The notes under the pieces were generated by a model, which was not told where the DNA came from, searched no databases, and worked only from the letters and a program-made list of their open reading frames with translations. This document shows, piece by piece, positions 24,364-33,369 of a DNA stretch of 64,000 bases; position 1 is the stretch's first letter, and each line of letters opens with the position of its first letter. Made by a program: the position numbers and the translations under genes. This stretch comes from Pseudomonadota bacterium (GTDB lineage: Bacteria > Pseudomonadota > Gammaproteobacteria > Steroidobacterales > Steroidobacteraceae), in assembly GCA_023391815.1 (NCBI GenBank), contig JAEWAF010000107.1, positions 47,202 to 111,201 on the forward strand. Direction: 5' to 3'.

Positions 24364-25848
24364 CTACCACTCGACGGCGATGTATTTCGCTTCGGTGAAC
24401 TCACGAATGCCATGATGTGAGCCTTCGCGTCCGAGGCCACTTTGTTTCACGCCGCCGAAGGGTGCCGCGGCATCGGACACCAAGCCGCGATTCAACGCGA
24501 TCATGCCGCTCTCCAGGCGCTCGGCGATGCGCAGTCCGGTTTTGAGATCGCCGGTGTAGATGTACGCCACCAGTCCGTACTCGGTGTCATTGGCGCGCGC
24601 AATCGCCTCATCGATGGAATCGAAGGGCATGAGCACCGCCACGGGGCCGAAGATCTCCTGTTTGAGAATCTCTGAACCGGCGGGGACATCTGCCAACACG
24701 GTCGGCGGATAAAAGAATCCGGGCCGCGACGGCGCGGTGCCTCCCAACAGCACACGTGCGCCTCGTTTTACCGCATCCGCGACCAGTGACTCGATCTTGG
24801 CCACGGCGGCTTCGTTGATGAGGGCGCCACATCCGGTCTCTGGCGAGCAGCCCTCGCCAAGCTTCACGGCGCTCATCTTTGCGACCAGCTGCTGGGTGAA
24901 TTCCTCGTAGACGCCGCGCTGGACATAGAATCGATTGGCCGCGGTACAGGCCTCGCCGCCATTGCGCATTTTCGCGATCATGGCGCCTGCGATCGCGTCT
25001 GGAATGTTTGCATCGTTGAGCACCAGGAACGGTGCGTTACCGCCGAGTTCCATCGAGCAGTTGACGATCGTGTCGGCGGCTTCGTGCAGCAGCAGGCGGC
25101 CCACTTCGGTCGAGCCGGTGAAGGACAGTTTGCGAATCCGGCCCTCGTGCAACATGGCTTTTACCACAGCGGCCGGCTCACCCGTCGTGATCACGTTGAC
25201 GACGCCGGGAGGAATGCCCGCGTCCAACATGATCTGTGCCACAGCGTAGGCGGTGAGGGGTGTTTCTTCGGCGGGCTTGAGGATACAGGTGCAGCCCGCG
25301 GCGAGCGCCGGTGCGATCTTGCGTGTGGCCATCGCTGCTGGAAAGTTCCAGGGCGTGATCAGCAGCGAGATCCCGATCGGCTGATACATGACGACGATCC
25401 GGTTGGCGCCGCTCGGCGCGGTGCCGATTTCGCCTTCCAGACGCACGGCTTCCTCCGCATACCAGCGGAAGAACTCGGCGGCGTAGAGCACTTCGCTCTT
25501 CGCATCGGCCAGTGCCTTGCCGTTTTCGAGCGAGATCAGCTGCGCGAGCCATTCGCTGTTGGCGACCATCCGTTCGAAGCACGAGCGCAGCAGCTCGGCG
25601 CGCTTTCTAGGGGGCGTCGCGGCCCATCCGGGTGCCGCTCGCGACGCCGCTTCGATCGATTCGATGCCATCCTTGACCGTCGCGTTCGCGACCGACGCGA
25701 GCACCTCGCCGCTCGAGGGATTGAGGACGTCGATGCGCTGTCTTTCGGCGCCCTCGCGCCAGCGCTCGCCGATCAACAGATCGGTAGGAATGGCGCGTCC
25801 CGGTTCGGCAGTGAAGGCAGGCAGCAGATAAGTGTTCGTGGCTTTCAT
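24364..25848 (-). CDS. NAD(P)-dependent aldehyde dehydrogenase, succinate-semialdehyde type
   Basis: The 494-residue enzyme starts at the ATG at 25848. Features in order are ITPWNFPAAMATRKIAPALAAGCTCILKPAEETP (cofactor site and Lys), KLSFTGSTEVGRLL, MELGGNAPFLVL with the general-base Glu, and GGEACTAANRFYVQ with the catalytic Cys. EIFGPVAVLMPFDSIDEAI and the C-terminal GVKQSGLGREGSHHGI follow. The last motif and overall layout fit succinate/glutarate-semialdehyde dehydrogenases. It is 14 bases downstream of the iron alcohol dehydrogenase gene. The pair would convert a terminal alcohol to the acid, for example 4-hydroxybutyrate to succinate; that substrate is a guess. Confidence 0.88.
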   Translation of the reverse strand: MKATNTYLLPAFTAEPGRAIPTDLLIGERWREGAERQRIDVLNPSSGEVLASVANATVKDGIESIEAASRAAPGWAATPPRKRAELLRSCFERMVANSEWLAQLISLENGKALADAKSEVLYAAEFFRWYAEEAVRLEGEIGTAPSGANRIVVMYQPIGISLLITPWNFPAAMATRKIAPALAAGCTCILKPAEETPLTAYAVAQIMLDAGIPPGVVNVITTGEPAAVVKAMLHEGRIRKLSFTGSTEVGRLLLHEAADTIVNCSMELGGNAPFLVLNDANIPDAIAGAMIAKMRNGGEACTAANRFYVQRGVYEEFTQQLVAKMSAVKLGEGCSPETGCGALINEAAVAKIESLVADAVKRGARVLLGGTAPSRPGFFYPPTVLADVPAGSEILKQEIFGPVAVLMPFDSIDEAIARANDTEYGLVAYIYTGDLKTGLRIAERLESGMIALNRGLVSDAAAPFGGVKQSGLGREGSHHGIREFTEAKYIAVEW

Positions 25849-25862
25849 GACAACGGTTGGGA

Positions 25863-27092
25863 TCAGGCGTGACGGAGCGCGGCTCGATCGCCGGAATAGG
25901 CGGCGGCGGTGATTGCCTGCATCGCGGGGAGATCGAGTGGTCGCGGATTGTTTTTCACCAGGCGCTGAATCGAGATCGCGCTTTCGGCGGTCCATTGCTG
26001 CTTGTCGGCGGCGAGCCCGAGATCTTTTAGCGTGCGAGGAATGCCAACGGACGCGAACAGTCGCGCGACTTCATCGATGAGGATGTGCGACAGAGCGTCG
26101 TTGGTGCTGTTCGCGTCGCCAAGATTCAGCATGCGCGCGATTTGCGCAAAGCTCTCGATACAAGCGGGCCGATTGAACTCCATCACATACGGCAACAAAG
26201 ACGCGACGCCATCGCCGTGCGCGGTATGCGTGGCATTTCCAACCGGGTATTGAATCGCATGCGCGGCCGCCGTTCCGGCCGTGCCAAATGCGCAGCCTGC
26301 GGCAAGCGATCCCATCATGAGGTTCTCGCGCGCCTGCAAATCTTTGCCGTTGACGTAGGCGGGATAGAGGCTGTTCCAAATGGACGAGATCGCGAGTAAC
26401 GCGAAATGATCCGAGAGTGCGTTCTTGCCAACGAACACGTGCTGCAAAGTGAGATCGGCGCTGACAGGTCGCGCCAAGGACGTAAAAGCCTCGATCGCGT
26501 GCGTGAGTGCGTCGCCGCCCGAGCACGCGGTCAACGCCGGAGGACAAGTCAACGTCAGCTCGGGATCGCACACGGCGACTTGCGGAATGAGATACGGGCT
26601 TGCGATACCGATCTTGGTTCCTCGCGCGGTATCCGCAACGACCGATACCGGTGTCACTTCAGACCCGGTACCCGAGGTCGTCGGGACCGCGATGAGCGGC
26701 ATGACGGGGCCGGGGACTTTGTATTCGCCGTAGTAGAGAGAGGGCTCGCCGCCGTGAGTCAGCAGCACCGACACGGCTTTAGCCATGTCCATGCAGCTGC
26801 CGCCGCCGATGCCGATGATGACTTCGGGCGCAAAGCTCGCCGCCGCGCGCAGGCAGTCCATGATGGATTCGGTCGGCAAATCGGGGAGGGTGCGGTCGTA
26901 CACGAGCGTGGTCGAGCCCACTCGCTCCAGTTCGGTCGTGAGCACCTGGAGCTCGCGGTCCGCACCCAACCTCGGGTCGGTGCAGATCAACACCCGGCGG
27001 CCGAATTGCCGGGCGATGGCCGGCAGCGCATGGCGTTGGCCGGAACCGAATAACACGGATCGAGGCAGCCGCATGGCGCCAAATAGGCTCAT
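25863..27092 (-). CDS. Iron-containing (group III) alcohol dehydrogenase
   Basis: The 409-residue enzyme starts at the ATG at 27092. Motifs are IIGIGGGSCMDMAKAVSVLL (NAD binding), PTTSGTGSEVTP, and the iron-binding residues Asp/His in CSGGDALTHAIEAFTS and His in AAHAIQYPVGNATHTAHGDG. 4-hydroxybutyrate dehydrogenases, lactaldehyde reductases and hydroxyacid-oxoacid transhydrogenases belong here. It is the first gene of a two-gene leftward operon with the aldehyde dehydrogenase and diverges from the GntR gene across an operator-like palindrome, so the GntR protein very likely controls it. Confidence 0.88.
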   Translation of the reverse strand: MSLFGAMRLPRSVLFGSGQRHALPAIARQFGRRVLICTDPRLGADRELQVLTTELERVGSTTLVYDRTLPDLPTESIMDCLRAAASFAPEVIIGIGGGSCMDMAKAVSVLLTHGGEPSLYYGEYKVPGPVMPLIAVPTTSGTGSEVTPVSVVADTARGTKIGIASPYLIPQVAVCDPELTLTCPPALTACSGGDALTHAIEAFTSLARPVSADLTLQHVFVGKNALSDHFALLAISSIWNSLYPAYVNGKDLQARENLMMGSLAAGCAFGTAGTAAAHAIQYPVGNATHTAHGDGVASLLPYVMEFNRPACIESFAQIARMLNLGDANSTNDALSHILIDEVARLFASVGIPRTLKDLGLAADKQQWTAESAISIQRLVKNNPRPLDLPAMQAITAAAYSGDRAALRHA

Positions 27093-27137
27093 AAAGATCT
27101 CGCTGTGATGGACGGGCCACCGTCCCGCTGGGAGGCA

Positions 27138-27157
27138 TCCTATATCATATATGATAG
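27138..27157. promoter_or_regulatory. Palindromic operator between the alcohol dehydrogenase and GntR genes
   Basis: TCCTATATCATATATGATAG contains the perfect 14-bp palindrome TATCATATATGATA (27143-27156). It lies 46-65 bases from the alcohol dehydrogenase start (27092) and 67-86 from the GntR start (27224). Related sequences occur at 20971-20990 and, inverted, at 28053-28065. This is the best candidate binding site of the adjacent FCD-type GntR regulator. Confidence 0.65.
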
Positions 27158-27223
27158 AATTGCCACGCACGGTGAACGACAATGCGCCATGCCGTTGTCG
27201 AATGACCTGCATTGCCAACTCTT

Positions 27224-27940
27224 ATGAGCATCGAATCCAAGCACCCCCGAGTCGCGCCTGTCGCGGCCGCGCCGGAGAATTCGCGTCAGATCAAGCGGAC
27301 GTCCGGCTTCGTCGAGGATGCGTACAGCCGCATCCGAGAAGACATCATGTCGCTGAAGATTCCACCCAACACGCGCATCTCGGTGGACAGCATGGCGCGC
27401 GAGTTCGGCATTTCGCAGACGCCGATTCGTGAAGCGCTCAGCATGCTCGAGGCGCATGGCCTCGTGACCAAACAGCGCTTCATCGGTTACTGCACGGCGC
27501 CGACGCTCAATCGCAAACAGTTCGAAGAGCTGTTTGAAATCCGCCTGCTGATGGAGCCTTATGCGGCCCGCTGCGCGGCCGAGCGGATGAGCGATAAAGC
27601 CTTGATCGATCTGTGCGGGCTGGCGCTGGAGATGAATCCGGATCAGGCCGCGCAATCGCGCACGCTCTATGACCAGTTCGCCGATCAGGATGCGGAATTT
27701 CACGAACAGATCGCGCGCGGCAGTAATAACAATCTGATCGTGGAGTCGCTCAGCCGGCTGCACATCCATCTGCATATCTTTCGGCTGCGGTTCCATCGCG
27801 AGGTGACCAACGAAGCGGTGGCCGAACACACGCTCGTGACCAAAGCGTTACAGCAGCGCGATCCCGACCAGGCCGAAGCCGCCATGCGCGCGCATCTCGA
27901 GAAGTCGTATCAGCGACTCGTGAAGTTCACCCGCGAATAA
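27224..27940 (+). CDS. GntR family regulator with FCD domain
   Basis: The 238-residue protein is read from the ATG at 27224; a TTG 12 bases upstream is less likely. The winged HTH is residues about 25-95: GFVEDAYSRIREDIMSLKIPPNTRISVDSMAREFGISQTPIREALSMLEAHGLV. The FCD domain has RKQFEELFEIRLLMEPYAARCAA, DAEFHEQIARGSNNNLIVESLSRLHIHLHIFRL and AEHTLVTKALQQRDPDQAEAAMRAHLEKS, with metal-binding His residues. The ligand is probably a carboxylate from the island's pathway. It sits centrally in the island, next to the best of three related AT-rich palindromes. Confidence 0.9.
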   Translation: MSIESKHPRVAPVAAAPENSRQIKRTSGFVEDAYSRIREDIMSLKIPPNTRISVDSMAREFGISQTPIREALSMLEAHGLVTKQRFIGYCTAPTLNRKQFEELFEIRLLMEPYAARCAAERMSDKALIDLCGLALEMNPDQAAQSRTLYDQFADQDAEFHEQIARGSNNNLIVESLSRLHIHLHIFRLRFHREVTNEAVAEHTLVTKALQQRDPDQAEAAMRAHLEKSYQRLVKFTRE

Positions 27941-28052
27941 CAAGTCACTCTCAGCGCGTTTCTCCCGCCGCTCATCGCGCCTCTGGAGCCGCGGCGCCAG
28001 ATTTGATACCGATACCATTTGACTTTTGGGTCATCGCGCCGCGATGATGCCG

Positions 28053-28065
28053 ATATGATATAGGA
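28053..28065. promoter_or_regulatory. Operator-like site upstream of the amidohydrolase operon
   Basis: ATATGATATAGGA is the exact reverse complement of the 13 bases at 27138-27150 (TCCTATATCATAT). It lies about 49 bases before the amidohydrolase GTG at 28114. The second palindrome half is degenerate here. The rest of 27941-28113 shows no other structure. Confidence 0.5.
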
Positions 28066-28113
28066 TATAGGCTGTCCGGTAGGTAACGAGCGCCGGGTGC
28101 CGAAGGGGGATGA

Positions 28114-29493
28114 GTGCTGGTAGCAGTCCGTGTAGTCGCCGTGTTTCTCGGGTTGGCGGCGTTGTCCGTGGCACAGGCGGCCACGACCGTACTCACAGGC
28201 TTCACTCTTATAGATGGCACCGGCCGGCCTCCGGCACCGGACTCGGCACTGATTTTCGAGAACGGTCGCATCTCCTGGGTGGGCTCACGCAAAAGCCTGA
28301 AACTTCCGAGTGGCGCGACCGTGGTGGATGTGACCGGGAAGTTCGTCACGCCCGGCCTGATCGACAACCACGTGCACGTCGGTCTGGTCCATGACCTCGC
28401 ACAGGACATCAATTTTTATTCGCGCGAATTGGTGGAACAGCAGTTGCGCCTCTATGCAGCGTATGGCGTCACTGCCGTTCAAGTGTTGGGAACTGACACC
28501 GATGTGATATTCGGTATCCGCGCGGATCAACGCAAAGCGCCTTCGGATATGGCGCGCGTGTACACGGCGGGGCAGGGCCTCGTCTTCAAAGGTTCCTATG
28601 GCGGCGTCGCGGGACTGAACAAACCCGTGGCCAACCCGACAGAGGCGCGGCAAGCGGTCGATGAGCAGGTCGCGAAAGGCGTCGACTTCATCAAGTTGTG
28701 GGTCGACGATGAGTTCGGCGATCTGCCCTCGCGCATGCCGGCCGATATCAGCAAGGCCATCATCGATCAGGCGCACAAACACGGCCTGCGCGCCATCGCC
28801 CATATCTTTTATCTGGAGAATGCGAAGACGTTGGCGTCGCAGGGCGTCGATGGGTTCGCGCACAGCGTGCGGGATCTGCCCGTCGATCAAGCGCTGCTGG
28901 ATGACATGAAGCGACACAACGTCGTGCAGATGGCCGCGACGCTCAGTCGCGAAGCCTCGTTCACTTACACGAAGCTGCCGTTCCTCGACGATCCTTTCTT
29001 CAACCGCTCGATCACACCGGCGGCGTTGGCGACCCTCAAGAGTCCGGAGCGCCAACAGAAACTCGCGGCGGGCAAGCACTTCAGCCAGTACCCGGGCGTG
29101 CTCGAGACTGCGATAGCAAACACTCGGCGCGAGATCGAAGCCGGTCTGCGCTATGGCGTCGGCAGCGATAGCGGGCCGTCCGGGCGCTTCTCGGGACATT
29201 TTCTTCACTGGGAATTGCAGCTGATGGTGCAAGCGGGATTGTCGCCACTGCAAGCACTCACGGCAGCCACCGGCACCAACGCGAAGCTCATCGGGGCGAA
29301 AGATCTGGGAACGATCGAGCCCGGCAAGAGCGCCGATCTGCTGGTGCTCGATGCGGATCCAGCCGCGGACATTCGTAACACCAGAACGATTCACGCTGTC
29401 TACGTCGCGGGCAAGTCGGTGCCCACCATCTGGTCCGTCTGCACGGGTCGTGCAGCAAACGAATGCAGCGGTGGCGCCCGTGGCGAACGGTGA
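28114..29493 (+). CDS. Exported metal-dependent amidohydrolase
   Basis: The 459-residue protein starts at a GTG with GGGGGA just upstream. A signal peptide (VAVFLGLAALSVAQAATT) is followed by an amidohydrolase-superfamily TIM barrel: LIDGTG entry strand, GKFVTPGLIDNHVHVG (H-x-H metal site), VDFIKLWVDDE (bridging Lys), RAIAHIFYLENAK and DGFAHSVRD (His ligands), YGVGSDSGP (catalytic Asp), and the closing GTIEPGKSADLLVLDADP. It hydrolyses an amide, ester, lactone or related bond outside the cytoplasm. It leads an operon with an MFS carrier and a GMC-type periplasmic dehydrogenase system. Confidence 0.85.
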   Translation: MLVAVRVVAVFLGLAALSVAQAATTVLTGFTLIDGTGRPPAPDSALIFENGRISWVGSRKSLKLPSGATVVDVTGKFVTPGLIDNHVHVGLVHDLAQDINFYSRELVEQQLRLYAAYGVTAVQVLGTDTDVIFGIRADQRKAPSDMARVYTAGQGLVFKGSYGGVAGLNKPVANPTEARQAVDEQVAKGVDFIKLWVDDEFGDLPSRMPADISKAIIDQAHKHGLRAIAHIFYLENAKTLASQGVDGFAHSVRDLPVDQALLDDMKRHNVVQMAATLSREASFTYTKLPFLDDPFFNRSITPAALATLKSPERQQKLAAGKHFSQYPGVLETAIANTRREIEAGLRYGVGSDSGPSGRFSGHFLHWELQLMVQAGLSPLQALTAATGTNAKLIGAKDLGTIEPGKSADLLVLDADPAADIRNTRTIHAVYVAGKSVPTIWSVCTGRAANECSGGARGER

Positions 29494-29524
29494 TGCGGCG
29501 ATTGTGAAGCCCGTCGCCGGGGCG

Positions 29525-30808
29525 ATGGATCACGCCGGCGCGATCGCACCCACGCGCGTGCGCCACACGGTGCTATGGCTCACCGTCGCGGCCTACATGA
29601 TCACTTATATCGATCGAGTCGTGATCTCGGCGGCCGTCCCTTCGATCCAGGAAGAATTTGGTTTTTCCATCGTCACGATGGGATGGATTCTGGGCGCGTA
29701 TCAACTGTCGTATGCGCTGTTTCAGATTCCAGGCGGTTGGCTGGGAGATCGCTTTGGTCCTCGGCGCGCGCTACCCGCGATTGTCGCGTGGTGGTCGGCG
29801 TTCACCGCGGCCACTGCGCTGATGTGGTCATCGACTTCAATGGTCGTGTGTCGATTTCTGTTCGGCATGGGTGAGGCGGGCGCGTTTCCGATCGCAACCC
29901 GATCGCTGTCGCGTTGGATGCTGCCTTCCGAGCGAGGCTTCGCACAGGGCATCACGCATGCCGGCTCGCGTTTGGGTGGAGCGCTCACGCCGATCGTGGT
30001 CGTCTTCATCATTGCTCACTACGGCTGGCGGGCGCCGTTCTATATCTTCGCGGTGCTCGGCCTGTTGTGGGCCGTCATCTGGTACTGGTTCTATCGCGAT
30101 TCTCCGAACGAACACCGGATGGTCAATGCCGCCGAGCGTGAATTGATCGCCAATGCCTTGGGCAATACCGCCAATCGATCCAGAGTCGTGCCGTGGCGGC
30201 GCATTCTGCGCAGCCCGCAGATGTGGCTGCTGTCCACGATGTATTTCTGTTATGGCTACGATATCGGCATCTTTCTCACCTGGTTTCCGAAGTATTTGCA
30301 TGCCGAACGCCAGTTCGAGCTTCAGCAGATGGGGATCTACGCAAGCCTGCCGCTGCTCGCGGGCGTGGCGGGCGATATCTGCGGTGGCTGGTTTTCGGAC
30401 CTGGCGCTGAAGCGCACGGGTAATCTCAAGTTCGCGCGTCGCGTGGTTGCGATTCCGGGATTCCTGATCGCCGCTGCGACGATCCCGCTCGCCTGTCTCG
30501 CCAGCGATCCGCTCGTCAGCGTCGGATATTTCGCGCTCGCGGTCTTCGGGATCGAGCTGACGGTGGGTGTTTCCTGGGCCGTGACGCTCGACATCGGCGG
30601 GGTGTATGCAGGCTCGGTCTCGGCGGTGATGAACACGTTCGGCAATCTGGGTGCCGCGATCGCCGCGGCAATGACGGGTTATATCGTGACCGCGAGCGGA
30701 TGGACGACCGCCTTCTTCGTGCTCGCGGGTTATTCGTTGGTGGCTGCCATTCTGTTCACGCGCATCGATGCGTCGAAGCGTGTGTATGAGGACGCTACGG
30801 TGTCCTGA
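29525..30808 (+). CDS. MFS transporter, ACS type (second in island)
   Basis: The 427-residue form begins at the ATG at 29525 (MDHAGAIAPTRVRHTVLWL); upstream in-frame starts would overlap the amidohydrolase gene and add a non-conserved segment. Marks are AYMITYIDRVVISAAVPSIQ, QIPGGWLGDRFGPRRAL, CRFLFGMGEAGAFPIATRSLSRWMLPSERGFAQG and GVYAGSVSAVMNTFGNLGAA. It belongs to the same ACS family as the carrier at 20989 but is clearly a different paralogue. It sits between the exported amidohydrolase and the GMC system, so it probably imports a product of one of them. Confidence 0.83.
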   Translation: MDHAGAIAPTRVRHTVLWLTVAAYMITYIDRVVISAAVPSIQEEFGFSIVTMGWILGAYQLSYALFQIPGGWLGDRFGPRRALPAIVAWWSAFTAATALMWSSTSMVVCRFLFGMGEAGAFPIATRSLSRWMLPSERGFAQGITHAGSRLGGALTPIVVVFIIAHYGWRAPFYIFAVLGLLWAVIWYWFYRDSPNEHRMVNAAERELIANALGNTANRSRVVPWRRILRSPQMWLLSTMYFCYGYDIGIFLTWFPKYLHAERQFELQQMGIYASLPLLAGVAGDICGGWFSDLALKRTGNLKFARRVVAIPGFLIAAATIPLACLASDPLVSVGYFALAVFGIELTVGVSWAVTLDIGGVYAGSVSAVMNTFGNLGAAIAAAMTGYIVTASGWTTAFFVLAGYSLVAAILFTRIDASKRVYEDATVS

Positions 30809-30832
30809 GGTCTGGCGGCGTCGATCGGGGGA

Positions 30833-31585
30833 ATGATGACTGAAGAGAACAATGCCGAGCCGAAGTTGGTGAATCGGCGCGCCTGGTTGAAGCTCGTGGG
30901 CGCCGGTGCTGCCACCGGTGTGTTGCCGGTCGCCGGCGCGGCCGCTGAAGATTCGATGGCCGGCATGCATCACTCGGCGCCGAAGGCTGCAAGCCCCGCC
31001 GATGAGCCGGTTCCTGTTTACGAGTTTCTCAATGGCGATGAAGCCGCGTTCATCGAAGCGGCGGTCGATACATTGATTCCGGCGGATGAGGTGGGGCCGG
31101 GGGCGTTGGAGTTGGGCGTCGCGGTGTTCATCGATCGGCAAATGAACTCCGGCTACGGCCGTGGCGATCGTATGTATCTGCAGGGGCCCTTCATCGAAGG
31201 CACGCCGGAGCAGGGATATCAACTGCGCATGACGCCGAGCGAGCTCCTCCGCAACGGCATTCTGGATGTCAACGCTCATGTGCGCGAGAAGTACAAGCGC
31301 ACGTTCGACGCACTCTCCGAAGCGGATCGTATCGCCGTGCTGACGCAGCTGGAGAAGCGCGAGATTCAATTGCCCACCGTGCCCACCGCGATCTTCTTCC
31401 ATCTGTTGTACGACTTGACCATGCAGGGCTACTTCGCCGATCCGCTCCATGGCGGCAATAAAGGCAAGGCCTCGTGGAAGATGATCGGCTTCCCCGGCGT
31501 CGGCGTCATGTATGCGGACAAGATCGAGGCCTACCGCAACAAGAAATACATGAGCGAGCCCATGAGCATTCAGGACCTGTTGTAA
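30833..31585 (+). CDS. Gluconate 2-dehydrogenase subunit 3-like protein
   Basis: The 250-residue protein has a twin-arginine leader (NRRAWLKLVGAGAATG). The mature part matches the gluconate_2-dh3 family: YEFLNGDEAAFIEAAVDTLIPADEVGPGALELGVAVFIDRQM and later GYFADPLHGGNKGKASWKMIGFPG. In known enzymes this small subunit carries the FAD subunit through the Tat system and stabilises it. It is 2 bases before the GMC oxidoreductase gene. GGGGGAA precedes two consecutive ATG codons (30833 and 30836). Confidence 0.88.
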   Translation: MMTEENNAEPKLVNRRAWLKLVGAGAATGVLPVAGAAAEDSMAGMHHSAPKAASPADEPVPVYEFLNGDEAAFIEAAVDTLIPADEVGPGALELGVAVFIDRQMNSGYGRGDRMYLQGPFIEGTPEQGYQLRMTPSELLRNGILDVNAHVREKYKRTFDALSEADRIAVLTQLEKREIQLPTVPTAIFFHLLYDLTMQGYFADPLHGGNKGKASWKMIGFPGVGVMYADKIEAYRNKKYMSEPMSIQDLL

Positions 31586-31587
31586 CG

Positions 31588-33357
31588 ATGGCCACCCGAC
31601 TGAAACCTGTCGATATCGCGATCGTCGGCCTGGGCTGGGCCGGCGGCATCGTGGCCAAGGAGCTTGCGTCCACGGGCCTGAAGATCGTGGCCTTCGAACG
31701 CGGCGGGCCGCGCGCGACCAATCCCGATTTCATGGCGCCGCAAGTGCACGATGAGCTGCGCTATTCGCGTCGCCACGAGTTGATCCAGAATTTGCGCAAG
31801 GAAACATTGACCTTTCGCAACGATCCGTCGCAGCAGGCGTTGCCGATGCGTCAGCTCGGCTCGTTCCTGCCCGGCGAAGGCGTCGGTGGCGCGGGCACGC
31901 ATTGGTCGGGGCTGCATTGGCGCTGGACGGAGTGGGAGCACAAGATGTACTCCGGCACCGTCGCGAAGTATGGCAAGGGCATCGTGCCGGCCGACATGAA
32001 TCTGCAGGACTGGCCGATCGATTATCACGAGCTCGAGCCGTACTACGACAAGTTCGAGAAGGTCTGCGGTACCTCCGGCAAAGCGGGCAATCTGCAGGGC
32101 CGGAAGATCGATGGTGGCAATATTTTCGAAGCGCCCCGGGCGAACGAATTTCCGAATCCGCCGCTGACTCAATCGCACAACATGGTCTTGTTCGAGAAGG
32201 CGGCGCGCAACCTCGGCTATCACCCGTTTCCCGTGCCTGCTTCCAACGCCTCGCGGCCGTATGTGAACCCGGATGGGGTCGCACTGGGTCAGTGTCATTA
32301 CTGCGGCTTCTGTACAGCCTTCGGTTGCGAAGCGAATGCCAAGGCGAGCCCGCATTTCACGGTGATTCCGCTCGCTCACAAAAATCCGAACTTCGAAGCG
32401 CGGACCAACTCCTATGTGATGAAAGTGAATCTCGACTCCCGACGCAAACGCGCGGTGAGCGTCACTTACCTCGATGCCGGGGGGCGGGAGTTCGAACAAC
32501 CGGCGGACCTGGTGATCCTGGCGGCTTATGTCTTCGGCAACGTGCACTTGATGTTGCACTCGGGGATCGGCAAGCCCTACGACTTCAAACGCAACAGCGG
32601 CGTCGTGGGTCGCAACTATGCCTATCAGTCGATGGGTGGGGTGGCGGCGCTCTTTCCCAAGGACACCTACTTCAATCCGTTCATGGGTTCGGGCGCGCTC
32701 GGCACCTGGATCGATGACTTCAACAGCGACAACCCGGATTTCGCGAAGCTCGGATTCATCGGTGGCGGCGGGATCAGTAGCGGCAGCAACAGTGGCGCGC
32801 CGATCGGTCGACATCCGACGCCGCCCGGTTCGCCGCGCTGGGGCAAGGGTTGGAAGAAGGCTGTGGTGGAGACGTATCACCGCATGACCGCCGTCGGCAA
32901 TCAAGGCTCGGTCATGTCCTATCGTCAGAATTATCTGGATCTCGACCCGACCTATACGGATTCTTTCGGTCGGCCGATGCTGCGGCTCACGTTCGATTGG
33001 CAGGAGAACGAGTTTCGGCAAATGGAGTTCGCGCGCGGTATCTGTGCCAACATCGCCAAGGAGATGGGTGCCGAACAGGTTCTGAGCCGACGCGATCGCG
33101 GGCGCTACTCGATCGTGCCGTACCAAACCACGCACAACACGGGAGGCACGGTGTTCGGTGACGATCCGCGCACCAGTGCCTTGAACAAGCACCTGCAGAG
33201 CTGGGATGTTTCCAACGTGTTCGTGGTGGGATCGAGCGCGTTCCCCCAGAATGCGGGCCGCAATCCGACCGGCCCGGTCGGTGCGCTGGCGTATAGACTC
33301 GCCGATACACTGAAGGATCGCTACTTGAAACGGCCGGAGCGGCTGGTGGATGTTTGA
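31588..33357 (+). CDS. GMC-type FAD oxidoreductase, gluconate dehydrogenase alpha-subunit-like
   Basis: The 589-residue flavoprotein starts at the ATG at 31588. The N-terminal Rossmann motif is IAIVGLGWAGGIVAKEL. LPGEGVGGAGTHWSGLHWRW contacts the flavin. GQCHYCGFCTAFGCEAN is the cysteine cluster that binds a 3Fe-4S centre in this subgroup. THNTGG and SSAFPQNAGRNPTGPVGALAYRLAD give the active-site His/Asn. It has no signal peptide and would be co-exported by the Tat-signal subunit encoded directly upstream. Known relatives oxidise gluconate, 2-ketogluconate, fructose or sorbitol. The cytochrome c gene 12 bases downstream is the likely electron acceptor. Confidence 0.88.
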   Translation: MATRLKPVDIAIVGLGWAGGIVAKELASTGLKIVAFERGGPRATNPDFMAPQVHDELRYSRRHELIQNLRKETLTFRNDPSQQALPMRQLGSFLPGEGVGGAGTHWSGLHWRWTEWEHKMYSGTVAKYGKGIVPADMNLQDWPIDYHELEPYYDKFEKVCGTSGKAGNLQGRKIDGGNIFEAPRANEFPNPPLTQSHNMVLFEKAARNLGYHPFPVPASNASRPYVNPDGVALGQCHYCGFCTAFGCEANAKASPHFTVIPLAHKNPNFEARTNSYVMKVNLDSRRKRAVSVTYLDAGGREFEQPADLVILAAYVFGNVHLMLHSGIGKPYDFKRNSGVVGRNYAYQSMGGVAALFPKDTYFNPFMGSGALGTWIDDFNSDNPDFAKLGFIGGGGISSGSNSGAPIGRHPTPPGSPRWGKGWKKAVVETYHRMTAVGNQGSVMSYRQNYLDLDPTYTDSFGRPMLRLTFDWQENEFRQMEFARGICANIAKEMGAEQVLSRRDRGRYSIVPYQTTHNTGGTVFGDDPRTSALNKHLQSWDVSNVFVVGSSAFPQNAGRNPTGPVGALAYRLADTLKDRYLKRPERLVDV

Positions 33358-33369
33358 GAGGGGAACAAG

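Noticed and set aside
27972..28412. 146-codon minus-strand open frame overlapping the amidohydrolase start
   Set aside because: Shadow frame; the overlap region encodes the signal peptide and the metal site of the amidohydrolase on the plus strand.
29837..31450. 537-codon minus-strand open frame opposite the MFS and subunit-3 genes
   Set aside because: It spans two real genes and their gap on the other strand and encodes a low-complexity His/Arg-rich product.
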